The position numbers and the translations under genes were made by a program. The notes under the pieces were generated by a model. That model did not search any database. It was not told the DNA's origin and was given only the letters and a program-made list of their open reading frames with translations. A DNA stretch of 64,000 bases from positions 436,501 through 500,500 of the forward strand of contig NW_026562179.1 of the NCBI RefSeq assembly GCF_027943255.1, written 5' to 3'. This document shows positions 19,010 to 29,300 of this stretch, one piece after another (within the stretch, counting starts at the first letter, position 1; every line of letters begins with the position of its first letter). The stretch comes from Anastrepha obliqua (Eukaryota; Arthropoda; Insecta; Diptera; Tephritidae).

Positions 19010-19822
19010 AATAGCCCAAGTTATAATTTTTTAATATTTAATTGCAAATTACGGGCATGCCTTAATAATATAAAAAAATACTATGTATTAAAATGGTTTT
19101 AACCGTCGGAATCATAAACTTGACGATTCGTGTAATTACTCTACTAATATACTTTAATTTATATTTTTATTTACACTATTTGTAAGGTTCTCTTCAAAAG
19201 TCTATGGTACAAACAATTGGGCACTGAATAAAAATATTTTCCAATTGCTTCATATCTATATTATTCAAATTAGCTTACACATCTCATTTTATGGCTTGGA
19301 TAATTATCTTCACTTTTCTGGCTTCTGTTTTGGTGCTGCTCCACAAATGATGGGATTTATAGTTTTATGCTAAAATGCCGAGAGACAGTAGCCATTAAAA
19401 TATACAGACTTTAAGTATAATTTGATTTTCCACGTCTAAACCCGATACCAATCATATGGTTGTCACATATCAACTCAGTTTCGGTAGTCGTTAATTAATT
19501 TGTATAGTAGGCAAGAGAAAAGGCAATTCAAGTGATGAGCATTTGCTTAATTAGCTCAGTTCAGCCAATTTTTTACCCAAAAAATAACAAAAGTCCGAAT
19601 ACACAATTGTACTTATAGATAAGTGTGTATACGAAAAGCATCAGACTTCTTAGAAAATATACAACAAGAAGCAATTATAAGAACAACTAAATTTATTATA
19701 TTCTTATTATCAGTTTAGGGTTAACAATTTATATTTTTAATATTTAAACTTTTAATGACAAATGTTTTAAAAATATCCAAAAATAAGCACACATTTCACA
19801 TTTCAACTTAAATTAAGTATTA
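19010..19822. other. AT-rich interval with a decayed SINE scrap
   Basis: No gene is recognised. Around 19,300-19,385 GCTGCTCCACAAATGATGGG followed by TTATAGTTTTATGC resembles the SINE body (reversed) with many changes. The rest is unremarkable AT-rich sequence. Confidence 0.35.
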
Positions 19823-19824
19823 TA

Positions 19825-20012
19825 CCTTCTACTCAAATATGAAAGAGACGGTATCAATAAAACGGTCCGCGGATGACATATGGCAAAAATAAATTTTTTG
19901 CTTTTTGGTAGGACTGTTATAAGCTTACATGGCAAATTTCAGCGTGATATGTCACATAGTTTGTTTTCTGTGCTACTGTAAACAAGTCAATTTAATGATA
20001 TTTGAGTAGAAG
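19825..20012. mobile_element. 188-bp MITE
   Basis: Perfect terminal inverted repeats CCTTCTACTCAAATAT (left) and ATATTTGAGTAGAAGG (right), flanked by TA at 19,823-19,824 and 20,013-20,014. There is no coding sequence. TA flanks suggest mobilisation by a Tc1/mariner transposase. Confidence 0.8.
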
Positions 20013-20029
20013 GTATATATATATATATA

Positions 20030-20338
20030 TAATTGGCGCGTACACCCTTTTTGGGTGTTTGGCCAAGCTCCTCCTCCTATTTGTGGTGCGCGTCTTGATG
20101 TTGTTGCACAAATGGGGGGACCTACAGTTTCAAGCCGACTCCGAACGGCAGATATTTTTATGAGGAGCTTTTTCGTGGCAGAAATACACTCGGAGGTTTG
20201 CCATTGCCTGCCGAGGGGCGACCGCTATTAGAAAAATGTTTTACTTAATTTTGGTGTTTTCACCGAGATTCTAACCAACGTTCTCTCTAAGAACTCCGAA
20301 TGGTAGTCACGCAAAAAGCCTACAGCGGCCGTAGTTAT
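20030..20338 (-). repeat. SINE, near full length
   Basis: Reverse orientation: a TA-rich tail at the left, body with GGGTGTTTGGCCAAGCTCC, CCGACTCCGAACGGCAGAT, CACTCGGAGGTTTGCCATTG and GAGGGGCGACCGCTATTAG, and at the right the tRNA-like head (plus strand CCGAATGGTAGTCACGC). The B-box region has a point change relative to the 7,150 copy (GATTCTAACC). Confidence 0.75.
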
Positions 20339-20605
20339 TAATTACTAGCTTTAACCCGCGGCCCCGCTCGCGTAGGAGTAGTTTTGAGGGATTTAGGATA
20401 TGTATATAAAAGAATTACAAACAATAATTTCATAGAAAATAATTTTTTATTAATAACTATAATATTACAATACCCGGCATCCATTGCTATGCCTCGTTGA
20501 ATAAAATCAAAACAACCAATCAGAAATATATCAAGCAAAATTATTTTTATTAATTTTCTATCTCAAACCGTTTTTGAACTTTGCATTTCGGTCATAGTTG
20601 AACAG
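20339..20605. other. Unassigned interval with a GC-rich motif
   Basis: AACCCGCGGCCCCGCTCGCG at 20,353-20,372 stands out in AT-rich sequence and resembles GC-rich termini of non-autonomous elements, but no partner end was found. Otherwise nothing is recognised. Confidence 0.3.
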
Positions 20606-20610
20606 CTTAT

Positions 20611-21003
20611 GGGGTAGTATGGTATTTTTTTTTTCATTTTTTTTTTTTTTTTTTTAAATTATTCTATAACATCTTAAGATTATTGTGTGAAAGTTTGAAG
20701 TGCATTGGAGTAAAATTGACAAAGACACAAAGGATTAAGTATCGACCTCTCCAACCGGATTTCACGCTGCCGAAATCTTTAAACGCGTTTTTCTCACACT
20801 TGCCTTTTTTACGGTCGGTGTCCACTGTAGATTCATATCTACTGCACCGATTCTTTTCAAATTTGGTTTTTTTGTTTCTTTACTTTATTCACGAGGTAAT
20901 GACGTCGAGTTTTTTTTTTTTTTTTAATTTTGTCATATTTTAAAACAACAAAGTTTTCAAGTTTTTTTTATGAAAAATCGGTGTTTTGACTTCAAAGCGC
21001 TTT

Positions 21004-21042
<39 letters not shown>

Positions 21043-21338
21043 CGACGTTGTTACCTGCGAAACTTTATTAGCTGATGAAATCAATTTGGTTTTTTGATTT
21101 TAGTTGATCCAGTAATGAGTTCTGAGGGACACCGCAATAAAACTTTTTTATGAGACGTCCGCGAAGATTCGCTGCCACCAACTCATTTCTTCATAAAAAT
21201 CAATGAAAATTTCACACAATATTCTTTAAATATGACTTTATAATGAAGTAATTTTAAAATTTTGAATAAATCAACTGTGTCGACAAAAAAAATTTCGAAA
21301 AATATGCTTGTTTTACACCGAATTAACCATACTACCCC
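20611..21338. mobile_element. 728-bp non-coding DNA transposon
   Basis: Terminal inverted repeats GGGGTAGTATGGT (20,611-20,623) and ACCATACTACCCC (21,326-21,338), flanked on both sides by CTTAT (20,606-20,610; 21,339-21,343). The body is AT-rich with long T and A runs (about 20,630-20,655; 20,911-20,925; 21,013-21,040) and no credible coding frame. I cannot name the superfamily. Confidence 0.65.
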
Positions 21339-21419
21339 CTTATGCGGATTATGAAGTCTAGAGTGTGCTAAAAATAGTGGGAAATAGGAAAAACTAAGAT
21401 TTTTTAGATTAAATTTAAG

Positions 21420-22475
21420 CAAACATTCGATTATTAGTGACGAATGAGAGTGGTGGCGCGGCCTGGGTGCTGTGGGAAAGGAGTTCCATCATAAAAACAT
21501 GCCTATATTTTAAATAAACAAATAGAATTCTTCGGGTTAGTTTATGATTTAAAGCTTGGTAAATTGTGTTGGATCCTCCTTTCATTATAACTTGTTGAAG
21601 TCGTGGAGGCATCAATTTGATGAAATTTTGTATGATATTTTGATCAATTTTTGACCATCCGACAATAATCGCACTTCTAAGGGCTTTAGCGCTATCAAAC
21701 TGTCTTTCATTTGTGGAAACTTACAGGGAAAGTATTGCCCATACATTTTCGATTGGGTTAAGGTTAAGGCTTCAGTCAGATCATTCGACAATTGGTATTT
21801 TATTCGCTGCCAAAACTCTTTTGTTGCTTTAGAAGCATGAACGGCTGCTTTGTAATACTAGAAAATCCACTCTTAATATGTGCTTCGTAATAAGTACCTC
21901 GTCTAGATGTTCTATATACTTAACTCTATTTATTTTTGTGGAAATGAAACCATTTCGCCATTCTATCCTCCTTTTTCTCCCGTTTATCTAGCCAATACAT
22001 TTGGCAATAATCTTATCTGTCCAGATTGAATTTTTTTTCCTCCAGAAAAAATTACTTTTTCCCACTAATCTTCCCAAAATTGGTACTTTTCTTCAAATGT
22101 CAATCTGGCCTGTTTGTGCCGTTTGGTTAGCTTAGGTTTAGGTACTCGTTTTACATATTCTAGACTAGAATCCGTTTGCAAAATTTATTGCAAACGGGGT
22201 AGTAACTTACAAATTAAGGATGTGTTTAATTTCCGCGGGCTATTGGACTTATTTATAGATAAACGCTTGATTTCCCAAACATCTCTAGCTTTAAGTTTAG
22301 GTTTCCAACCACTTCTTTTGGTCTGTACTCTTCTTTCAAATGAAAGTATGTAATAGAAAGCCCCAGTTTTGCTTCTTTTTAATTTTGAAGCTATCTCTCA
22401 CATTGTAAGACCTTACTCTCTCCATATTAAAATTTGTCCCTCCTCACATTCAGATAAAGCTTTTCCGCGCGGCAT
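21420..22475 (-). pseudogene. Tc1-like transposase relic
   Basis: From an ATG at 22,473-22,475 (M-P-R-G-K-A-L-S, then E-E-G-Q-I-L-I-W-R-E, the usual Tc1-like start) to a C-terminus near 21,425-21,610 with P-P-R-L-Q-Q-V-I-M-K-G-G-S-N-T-I-Y, the closing motif of this family. Between them, frames are broken; a W-S-D-E-like block and a position matching P-K-H are only partly recognisable. The N-terminal half is repeated at 34,130-34,565, so this is a multicopy family. Confidence 0.65.
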
Positions 22476-22506
22476 ATTTTTTGTTTCTAAACCAAAATAA
22501 CCACAT

Positions 22507-23045
22507 ACGAGGTGTGGTCCAAAAATAACGTGAATTTTCAAATCTCGAGGGCTATGTATATTCGACTTTCGATTATTTTTTTTATGTTGGTACACTAGTA
22601 TCGAAGATATTTCACGGTTTCAGCAATAGTATATGCCAAACATGTTTAGTTTGTTTGTGAGAGGCATAAGTAAGACAAGTGTTTTGAAGTGTTTTGCGTG
22701 TTCATCGATTTTCTGCTATCGAAAAAAATGGATCAAAGAGTTTGTATCAAATTTTGTGTAAAAAATGCAATTAAGCACTCAAACATCCTTGAAATGTTGT
22801 CAATGAGAGTGCTCTGAGTCAAAAAAATGTTTACAAGTGGTACACGGTTTTCACAGAAGGTCGAGAAAATGGGAATGACGACGCTAGCTCTGGACACCCC
22901 AATACATCAACAACCGATAAAAATATTGAGAAAGTGAAGAAAATTGTTATGGAGAATCGTCAAACTACAATTAGAGAAGTGTCTGAGGATGTCGGCATAT
23001 CGGTTGGATCATGCCATGCAATCTTTTCGAAAATTTTCTTTTGAG
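22507..23045 (+). pseudogene. Mariner 5' end and N-terminal transposase fragment
   Basis: Starts with a mariner-type end (ACGAGGTGTGGTCCAAAAAT). An ATG near 22,728 opens M-D-Q-R-V-C-I-K-F-C; after a frameshift come S-Q-K-N-V-Y-K-W-Y, G-H-P-N-T-S-T-T-D and V-S-E-D-V-G-I-S-V-G-S-C, the two helix-turn-helix parts of mariner. All catalytic residues are missing. Confidence 0.75.
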
Positions 23046-23234
23046 ACAAAAGAACTTACTGAGAGACTCAAAGAGTTTGTCAACTTTATTTCTTCAAATT
23101 TTTTTAATTCCAATATTCCAACACAGGAGTTTTAAATGGCCACTGTAGCTTATACTCTGCAAAAACTTTTAGAATTAGTTTTTGTTTGACATAGGAAGAC
23201 TAAATGCTATGGAAAGTTGAAGTTTATTCAGCTA

Positions 23235-23400
23235 TGCCCGCGCAGACGAATCGGTTGTTGCGTTACTGCCATTCGGTAGGGTCCTGGTTCGAGAACTAGT
23301 GTGGACATGAAACTCCAAGTTATATAAAAGTTTTTTCTACTAGCGGTCACCTTCGGCAGGAAATGGCGAGGGTATTTTACTCTACAAATTAAACATTTTT
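23235..23400 (+). repeat. Divergent SINE copy with tRNA-like head
   Basis: GACGAATCGGTTGTTGCGTTACTGCCATTCGG followed by a B-box-like GGTTCGAGAAC about 40 bp on, then TACTAGCGGTCACC and CGGCAGGAAATGGCGAGGG. It diverges more from the family than other copies and ends early. Confidence 0.6.
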
Positions 23401-23430
23401 TATTTAAGTTTCTTTATTAAGCTAATAATA

Positions 23431-24747
23431 CAGGGTGGCTGATGAATTTTGCTACATTAAGAAACTCAAATAACTTTTTTTTTAGTGTATGGAATTTATT
23501 TATTTTTTTTTTTTTCAAGTTGAAGGTCATTAAATTTTATTAAATGAAGCTTAACTAGTTTTAAAAATAATTGAATTTAAACGCCCCCCATGCTCGTTGA
23601 CACAAGTGCGGCATCTTAGTAAAAAGTTGTTCATTGCTGCTTTGAGAGTTGCGACAGGAATAGCCGCAATTGTTGCCCGAATGGATTGTTTTAGTTCATC
23701 CAAATTTGTTGGCTTTGTTTTATAAACTTCTTGTTTACATAAACCCCACAAGAAAAAGTCAGGTGCAGTAAAGTCAGGCGACCTGGGGGGCCAACGAAAT
23801 TCGGAGTTTCTTGAAATCAGTTTATTGGGAAATTTTCGTCGTAACTCTGTCATAACAGTCTGGGCTATGTGAGACGTTGCCCCATCTTGTTGAAACCACA
23901 CAGAGTTGAAAGGAATTCTCTTTCGGCGTAGTTCTGGATAGAAAAATTCTTTCAGCATTTTCAAATAACGGTCTCCAGTAACCGTAACGGTGCGACCATT
24001 TTCTTCAAAAAAATAAGGCCCGACAATACAGCGTGAAGAAACCGCACACCACACTGTCACGCGAAGAGGATGCAATTCCATCTCGTGGAGTATCTGTGGG
24101 TTAGAAGTACTCCATATTCGACAATTTTGTTTGTTCACATTGCCATTTAAATCGAAATGGGCCTCATCAGACATGAAAAGGCAGTTTAACATATTTTGGT
24201 CTTCTTCCACCATTTGCAGGATCTTCTGGCAAAATTCCAAGCGAATCGGCAAGTCTGCTGCATTCAGTTTGTTAACCATTTGAAATTTGTAGGGAAATAA
24301 GTCTAAATCTTTGTGCATTATTGTTTGCAAAGACTGTCGGCTGACACCAAGTTGAGCAGATAAATTTCTTGTTGAAACCCTTGGATTGCTTTGTATAGCT
24401 GCAGCTACAGCAGCGATCGTTTCCTCCGTCCGAACTGGTGGGTTTCGACGATAAGGCCTTCTTGCGACTGTTCCTTGCTCAGCAAAATTATTCACCAGTC
24501 TCATTATGGTCCATCTGCTCGGGGGATCGCCGCCAAACATCCGCCTGTACTCTCTCTGTATCAAAACTACGGACTCCAGTGCGTGATAGCGGCGGACTAT
24601 CCAAATTCTTGTTTGCGTGCCCCAGTTATCCATTTTAATAAATTTTAAAGATCAATCTGCAAATTAAAACAAAAATGGAACAGATAACTTAAAAAGAAAA
24701 AAAGTTATTCAATTTTTTTTTGGTAGCGGCTTTCATCAGCCACCCTG
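23431..24747 (-). mobile_element. Apparently intact DD41D (rosa-like) transposon
   Basis: 1,317 bp between TA dinucleotides (23,429-23,430; 24,748-24,749). The first 16 bp of both ends are identical inverted repeats (CAGGGTGGCTGATGAA), and weaker similarity continues to an AATAACTTTTTTT block about 40 bp in. It holds a single uninterrupted transposase with about 114 bp of leader and 120 bp after the stop. By sequence it is the only DNA transposon in the window that could still be autonomous. Confidence 0.92.
23551..24633 (-). CDS. DD41D Tc1/mariner transposase, full length
   Basis: 360 residues from an ATG at 24,631-24,633, a normal length for the family. Two helix-turn-helix regions lie at about 12-50 and 85-108 and should bind the ends. 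The catalytic residues are D156 (in M-S-D-E-A-H-F), D250 (in W-F-Q-Q-D-G-A) and D292 (in T-A-P-D-F-F-L-W-G), with 41 residues between the last two. Conserved blocks V-T-V-W-C (193-196), G-P-Y-F-F and W-P-P-R-S-P-D are present, as is the C-terminal G-G-R-L-N-S-I-I-F. It would cut and paste at TA sites. No stop, indel or lost key residue is visible. Activity is not shown. Confidence 0.92.
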   Translation of the reverse strand: MDNWGTQTRIWIVRRYHALESVVLIQREYRRMFGGDPPSRWTIMRLVNNFAEQGTVARRPYRRNPPVRTEETIAAVAAAIQSNPRVSTRNLSAQLGVSRQSLQTIMHKDLDLFPYKFQMVNKLNAADLPIRLEFCQKILQMVEEDQNMLNCLFMSDEAHFDLNGNVNKQNCRIWSTSNPQILHEMELHPLRVTVWCAVSSRCIVGPYFFEENGRTVTVTGDRYLKMLKEFFYPELRRKRIPFNSVWFQQDGATSHIAQTVMTELRRKFPNKLISRNSEFRWPPRSPDFTAPDFFLWGLCKQEVYKTKPTNLDELKQSIRATIAAIPVATLKAAMNNFLLRCRTCVNEHGGRLNSIIFKTS

Positions 24748-24871
24748 TACTTGAATAAGGTCTGCAATGTAGTTAATAAATTAAAATTGTTTGAAATAAG
24801 AATTTTTATTATCATCGAATTTTTTTAGTCGATAAATTACTTGTCTGAAAATTATTTTGGTTATACATATA

Positions 24872-25045
24872 CAGGGTTGGCCATATTAAACTGACCCATG
24901 TGATTATTAAAAAAATATGGAAAAAGAAACATTTTTTTGTGTTTCATTGTGAAAAACATTTAATTTAGTTCAAGGAGATTCGTTTACATCACTTTTTGAA
25001 TATGATATCACGCAAGTGGTCGCCCTTAGCACGTATTTGGATATG
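24872..25045. mobile_element. Truncated MITE, outer copy
   Basis: Begins CAGGGTTGGCCATATTAAAC after TA at 24,870-24,871 and matches the first ~155 bp of the next element, differing at a few sites, then stops where the second copy begins. Its other end is missing. Confidence 0.75.
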
Positions 25046-25047
25046 TA

Positions 25048-25406
25048 CAGGGTTGGCCATCTTAAACTGACCCATGTGATTATTAAAAAAATATGGAAAA
25101 AGAAACATTTTTTTGTGTTTCATTGTGAAAAACATTTAATTTAGTTCAAGGAGATTCGTTTACATCACTTTTTGAATATGATATCGCGCAAGTGGTCGCC
25201 CTTAGCTCGTATAGCGTAATGTGCCCGTTTTTCGGCGTTTTCCATAGTTTTGGCCAGCGTCTCGGCCGATATGGCGGCTATTTCCCGTCGGATATTGGCC
25301 TTAAGTGCGCCTAGTGTCTTCGGCTTGTTGACGTAAACCTTAGATTTCAAATTACAGTAAAAAGTTATAGGGTTACTCAATGGGTCAGTTTAATATGGCC
25401 AACCCT
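25048..25406 (-). mobile_element. 359-bp MITE derived from a Tc1/mariner transposon
   Basis: Inverted ends CAGGGTTGGCCAT and ATGGCCAACCCTG; the right end matches the outer copy's left end for about 27 bp. TA flanks lie at 25,046-25,047 and 25,407-25,408. The minus strand (25,165-about 25,345) keeps ~55 residues of a transposase C-terminus (V-Y-V-N-K-P, then G-D-H-L-R-D-I-I-F-K-K), of DD41D type. Confidence 0.85.
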
Positions 25407-25470
25407 GTATGTTACATACTCACGCACATTTTGGGTATTTGTACATTTCAATGTTTTATTTGATATTTAA

Positions 25471-25864
25471 GGGTTCCCGGTGGTCTAAAAAATTTAGGGT
25501 ATTTTCAGGAATTTTTTGTATAATAAAAAAAATTATTAAGCAGTATGACTGTAACTATATCCTGTACTAGAATAAAAAAAATTAGAAAATGGCGCGGTTT
25601 GTAATTTGACACCGATTTTTAGGTTTTTTTGTCAGTTTTTTAATCACAGAAATACGAAATAAGTGAAATATAGCCGAAAAATGTCATTTCGAGATAAATG
25701 GGCTTAAAGTTTGTGATACAGGAGCGCGCGGATCACTCTCTACCTAGTTAATGGGCTGTAGAAGCTAAAATGTTGAGACTTTCAGCATGACAATTTCACA
25801 GTCTTAAGATACTAGCCTTTCGAAATAAATCGAGGGATTGACATTTCTAGACCACCGGGTCCGG
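25471..25864. mobile_element. Probable ~395-bp MITE
   Basis: CCCGGTGGTCTA near the left (25,476-25,487) is inverted as TAGACCACCGGG near the right (25,848-25,859), with weaker similarity either side. There is no coding sequence. The flanking duplication is not clear. Confidence 0.5.
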
Positions 25865-25865
25865 T

Positions 25866-26254
25866 CAAAATCGAGAAGAGATTAATGTTGTTATTAAATA
25901 TAACTAAAAAGTGGCAAATGCGCAGATATTTACAACAATAGAAAATAAATTGCTGTAACGTCCGCAAATCTTCGTTGCAGAACATAAACAAGACGAGTAA
26001 ATGTCAGGCCCTTCTAATTCCTACAACGCCTGTAAAGTCTGAACTCCAGCTTTATAATTAAGACCCTGGTCTACATGTTCCGCTTACGTTGCAATGAGCA
26101 CCTTGTACGCTCAAAACTATTTTCGCGAATACTCAATTTAATGATATTTGATACGAATATTTTAGTTTTATATTGTGTTCGTAGGTTTGAGTGACATAAA
26201 ATCAAACCTCAGGGCTTTTTGAAAATTGTTAAATAAAAAAATAGTGCTCAAGCA
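25866..26254. other. Unassigned interval
   Basis: No gene, terminal repeat or family motif was recognised; ordinary AT-rich sequence. Confidence 0.3.
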
Positions 26255-27160
26255 ATATATCTAATGTTTTTTTATAATGATATGCAAGCCCATTCTTCAT
26301 TAGAAGCTGTTAATCTATTTGCAGCTTTTTTTGGGTCTAATTTCGAAGCAGAGGCAAATCTAGAAGTGGATTGCCCCTTGAGCGGGGCGAATTTATTGTT
26401 GTATGCAAGGTAACGCAAGTTACACCTTTAAAAAAGCAAATAAGAATTATATGATAGGTCTATTTCGAAATTACCAACAACCTCAAAATTATTTGAATAT
26501 GTTGTTAAATAAAAAATATATTTTGCAGTTAATCGCGTATTAATTGTTAACCAACATGGTTTTATTTCTGGTAGATCAACTTTCCAACAAATCTAGCAGC
26601 ATTTTCCGAATACTCTTTATCTGTTTTTAATAATTGGGCTCAACTTGATACTGTGTACACTAATTTTTCAATGGCGATTGATAAGGTTAGTCATCTCTTA
26701 ATCTTAATTTTTAAATTTGGTAGTATCGAATTTAATTCCTCATTCTCACTTATTTTTTAACTTGGTTAAATTCGTAACTCACTAACTGTCGTTGTGTAAT
26801 AAAATAAAATATAAAAAGTAAAAATTTTTTAAATATGTTTAAAAATATCGTTTTTAATCTGTGTCAATCACACATCTAACTGTTTTAACGACGCACAATC
26901 CCATTTATACGATGAATATACAAGTGAATATACATTATAGTTACAAATCACCCATACTCCTAGGTGTGGTATGAGACTCGTGATTCTCATTTCAAAGCCA
27001 ATTAAATTATACCATCGCAAAATCTTATTCTATGCTTGCTTTCATTATTCGCCGATTCAGCTCAGATTTCATTGATCCGTACAATTTAAAATTGTCTTTA
27101 CTCAGTTGTGCGCCTATAATACATCAATAGACTGGAACAATTTTTTTGAAGTATGCCTAT
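26255..27160 (+). pseudogene. LINE reverse-transcriptase fragment
   Basis: Frame-broken plus-strand reading shows N-Q-H-G-F-I-S-G-R-S-T near 26,550-26,585, then Y-T-D-F-S-M-A-I-D-K-V-S-H near 26,655-26,695 (a catalytic block normally F-S-K-A-F-D-x-V), and farther on F-I-I-R-R-F-S-S-D-F-I-D-P-Y near 27,045-27,085. This order fits a Jockey- or CR1-type LINE. Many stops are present. Confidence 0.6.
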
Positions 27161-27477
27161 ATTCATTAATTTTAGCGGTCTTAAGCATTCTTACAGTGCC
27201 AGATGTATGCTCATTAACCTGAAATCGTTATACTTCATTTTGCTGTGCTATTGATTCTGTATCCTGGCCTAAACGCATTTATTTTAATATTCCGCAGGAA
27301 AGCCTCAGATATAATGACATTTTTCATTGACAGTAGTCAGATCTAATATGCTGCTAAATATCTTATTCATAGGGCATTAAAAGAGTTCAATCTGTTCTCA
27401 AACCATTGGTTTATCTTATACTAAATACAATTTCAATTTAGTTTTAAATGAACTATTAAATAGTTTCGGAAATATCT
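27161..27477. other. AT-rich remainder after the LINE fragment
   Basis: Possibly the decayed end of the LINE before it; no recognisable motif. Confidence 0.25.
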
Positions 27478-27545
27478 TTAAGTCTGCCGGTCGGAGGCGG
27501 CATAAAACTGTAGGGCCTTTCATTTGTGAAAGAACATCAAAATGA
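27478..27545 (+). repeat. SINE body fragment
   Basis: TCTGCCGGTCGGAGGCGGCATAAAACTGTAGGGCC followed by TTTCATTTGTGAAAGAACATC matches the SINE body in forward orientation with several substitutions. It lies head to head with the next copy. Confidence 0.6.
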
Positions 27546-27596
27546 AAAAAAAACAAGAACAAAAACAAAAACAAATGGGAAGAGAAGCTCGGCGAA

Positions 27597-27944
27597 ATAA
27601 CTAATGGAATAATTGGCGCGTACACCTTTGTGGTGTGCGCCTTGATGTTGTTCCACAAATGGGTGACCTACAGTTTTAAACCGACTCCGAACGATAAATG
27701 ATTTTTATGAGGAGCTTTTTCATGTCAAAATACACTCGGAGGCATGCCATTGCTTGCCGAGGGGCCACCGCTATTAGAAACAACTTTTTCCAATCATTTT
27801 CCTGTTTCATGTGAGGAAATTCGAGCCTACTCCTTCCGAATGGTAGTCACGCACCGACGCATTCGGCTACGGCAGCAGCCTATATAAATATAATTTGTTT
27901 ATTCAGAAAGCTTCAAATCATTAGTGTGAATGTGTTAATAATTT
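27597..27944 (-). repeat. SINE-bearing segment, left copy of a 348-bp duplication
   Basis: Contains a reversed SINE (27,612-about 27,880) whose head carries A-box-like TAGCCGAATGCGTCGG and B-box-like GGCTCGAATTTCC in its own sense, plus ~60 bp of flank ending TGTGTTAATAATTT. The whole segment recurs at 28,952-29,300 with about eight differences. Confidence 0.85.
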
Positions 27945-28951
27945 TATTTTTTATTTATTTATTTAGTAAATTTACTTACATAATTAAATTACATAAATAA
28001 ACTGTAAAACTAGGCAACTAACAACTGTGGTCCTCGGCCTAATATAGATTGATCAGATAATTATTAAAGTTGTTTAAATTTAATAATAAATGCCACATCT
28101 TTTTAAGAGCAATATGGTATTGGTAATGTTTTCTGAGGTAACATTTTTTAACAATTTGGGAAAACATATTTCATTGAATAATTGTAGTTGCATACTCTTA
28201 ATATAGCTACAGTTGTAAACTAAATGTTCGAAAGTTAGTGCGCTGGTTAGACAAAGTAGACATGTTGGCGGTGGTATTTTCTCCATAATATGTTTGTGTG
28301 TTAGTCGCGTATGGCAGAGCCTTAAGCGTGTATATTTTATAAGTTCATTTCTGGAAAAATTATATGGATACTTAATGGCTAATCCTTCTTCGTTGAAACT
28401 TTTATACCCGTCAATGTATCCGCTCCATTTATTTCTATTTATTTGGGAGTAGTGGTATTTTACTGACCTTATGATGTCATTTTTGTTAACAGTTTTTTGA
28501 GTGATGATAGGTGCTGTTGTAGCAAATTTTGCGGCTTCGTCAGCTAGTTCGTTTCCACGGATGCCAACATGACTTGGAATCCACATTATTTTTATCTTAG
28601 CAGGGTATTGGATTAATGCATTTCTGATCTTTTGAATAGTCTCGTTTTTGTGTTGAATGTTAAGCAGTGCTTTTATGGCAGGTAATGAGTCAGAGCAAAT
28701 CAGATGTTTTCCTTGGATTACTTTACACGTATTAACGGCTCCTAGCAATGCTTGAGTCTCAGCGGTAAAGATAGAGCTGTTTTCATCAAGACGAAAGAGT
28801 TTTTCAAGTCGGAGGTCCCTACTAATAATTGAAAACGAGGTAGCATGCTCCGTTTTTGAACCATCTGTATAAATTAGATTCCAGTTTTGCAGTCTGAATT
28901 TGGAAACCACTTCCTTAAACGTTGTTATAAAGACTTGTGGATTCGTTGCTG
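27945..28951 (-). mobile_element. 5'-truncated I-type LINE
   Basis: Lies exactly between the two copies of the 348-bp segment. In its own sense it enters mid-ORF2, reads through RNase H and the C-terminal domain to a stop at 28,080, and ends in a TAAATAAATAAATAAAAAAT tail at 27,945. This is the layout of a target-primed insertion, except that the flanking duplication is about 348 bp instead of the usual 5-20. Confidence 0.75.
28080..28951 (-). CDS. LINE ORF2 C-terminal part: RNase H domain (partial)
   Basis: Open without a stop from the truncation point to 28,080. Counting from a GTG codon at 28,910, RNase H residues are D16 (Y-T-D-G-S-K), E51 (A-E-T-Q-A), D74 (C-S-D-S) and D124 (E-L-A-D-E-A), with W-I-P-S-H-V-G between; all four catalytic acids are kept. 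A Cys-His segment follows (P-P-T-C-L-L-C...H-L-V-Y-N-C). The reverse transcriptase is missing, so it is a dead 3' fragment. RNase H plus this tail suggests the I or a related clade. Confidence 0.8.
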
Positions 28952-29300
28952 ATAACTAATGGAATAATTGGCGCGTACACCTTTGTGGTGTGCGCCTTGA
29001 TGTCGTTCCACAAATGGGTGACCTACAGTTTTAAACCGACTCCGAACGATAAATGATTTTTATGAGGAGCTTTTTCATGTCAAAATACACTCGGAGGCAT
29101 GCCATTGCCTGCCGAGGGGCCACCGCTATTAGAAACAACTTTTTCCAATCATTTTCCTGTTTCATGTTAAGAAATTCGAGCCTACTCCTTCCGAATGGTA
29201 GTCACGCACCAACGCATTCGGCTACGGCAGCAGCCGTATATAAATATAATTTGTTTATTCAGAAAGCTTCAAATCACTAGTGTGAATGTGTTAATAATTT
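28952..29300 (-). repeat. SINE-bearing segment, right copy of the duplication
   Basis: Copy of 27,597-27,944 with a handful of substitutions (for example TGTTAAGAAATTC for TGTGAGGAAATTC). Its right half is also the start of the first 982-bp tandem unit. Confidence 0.85.
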
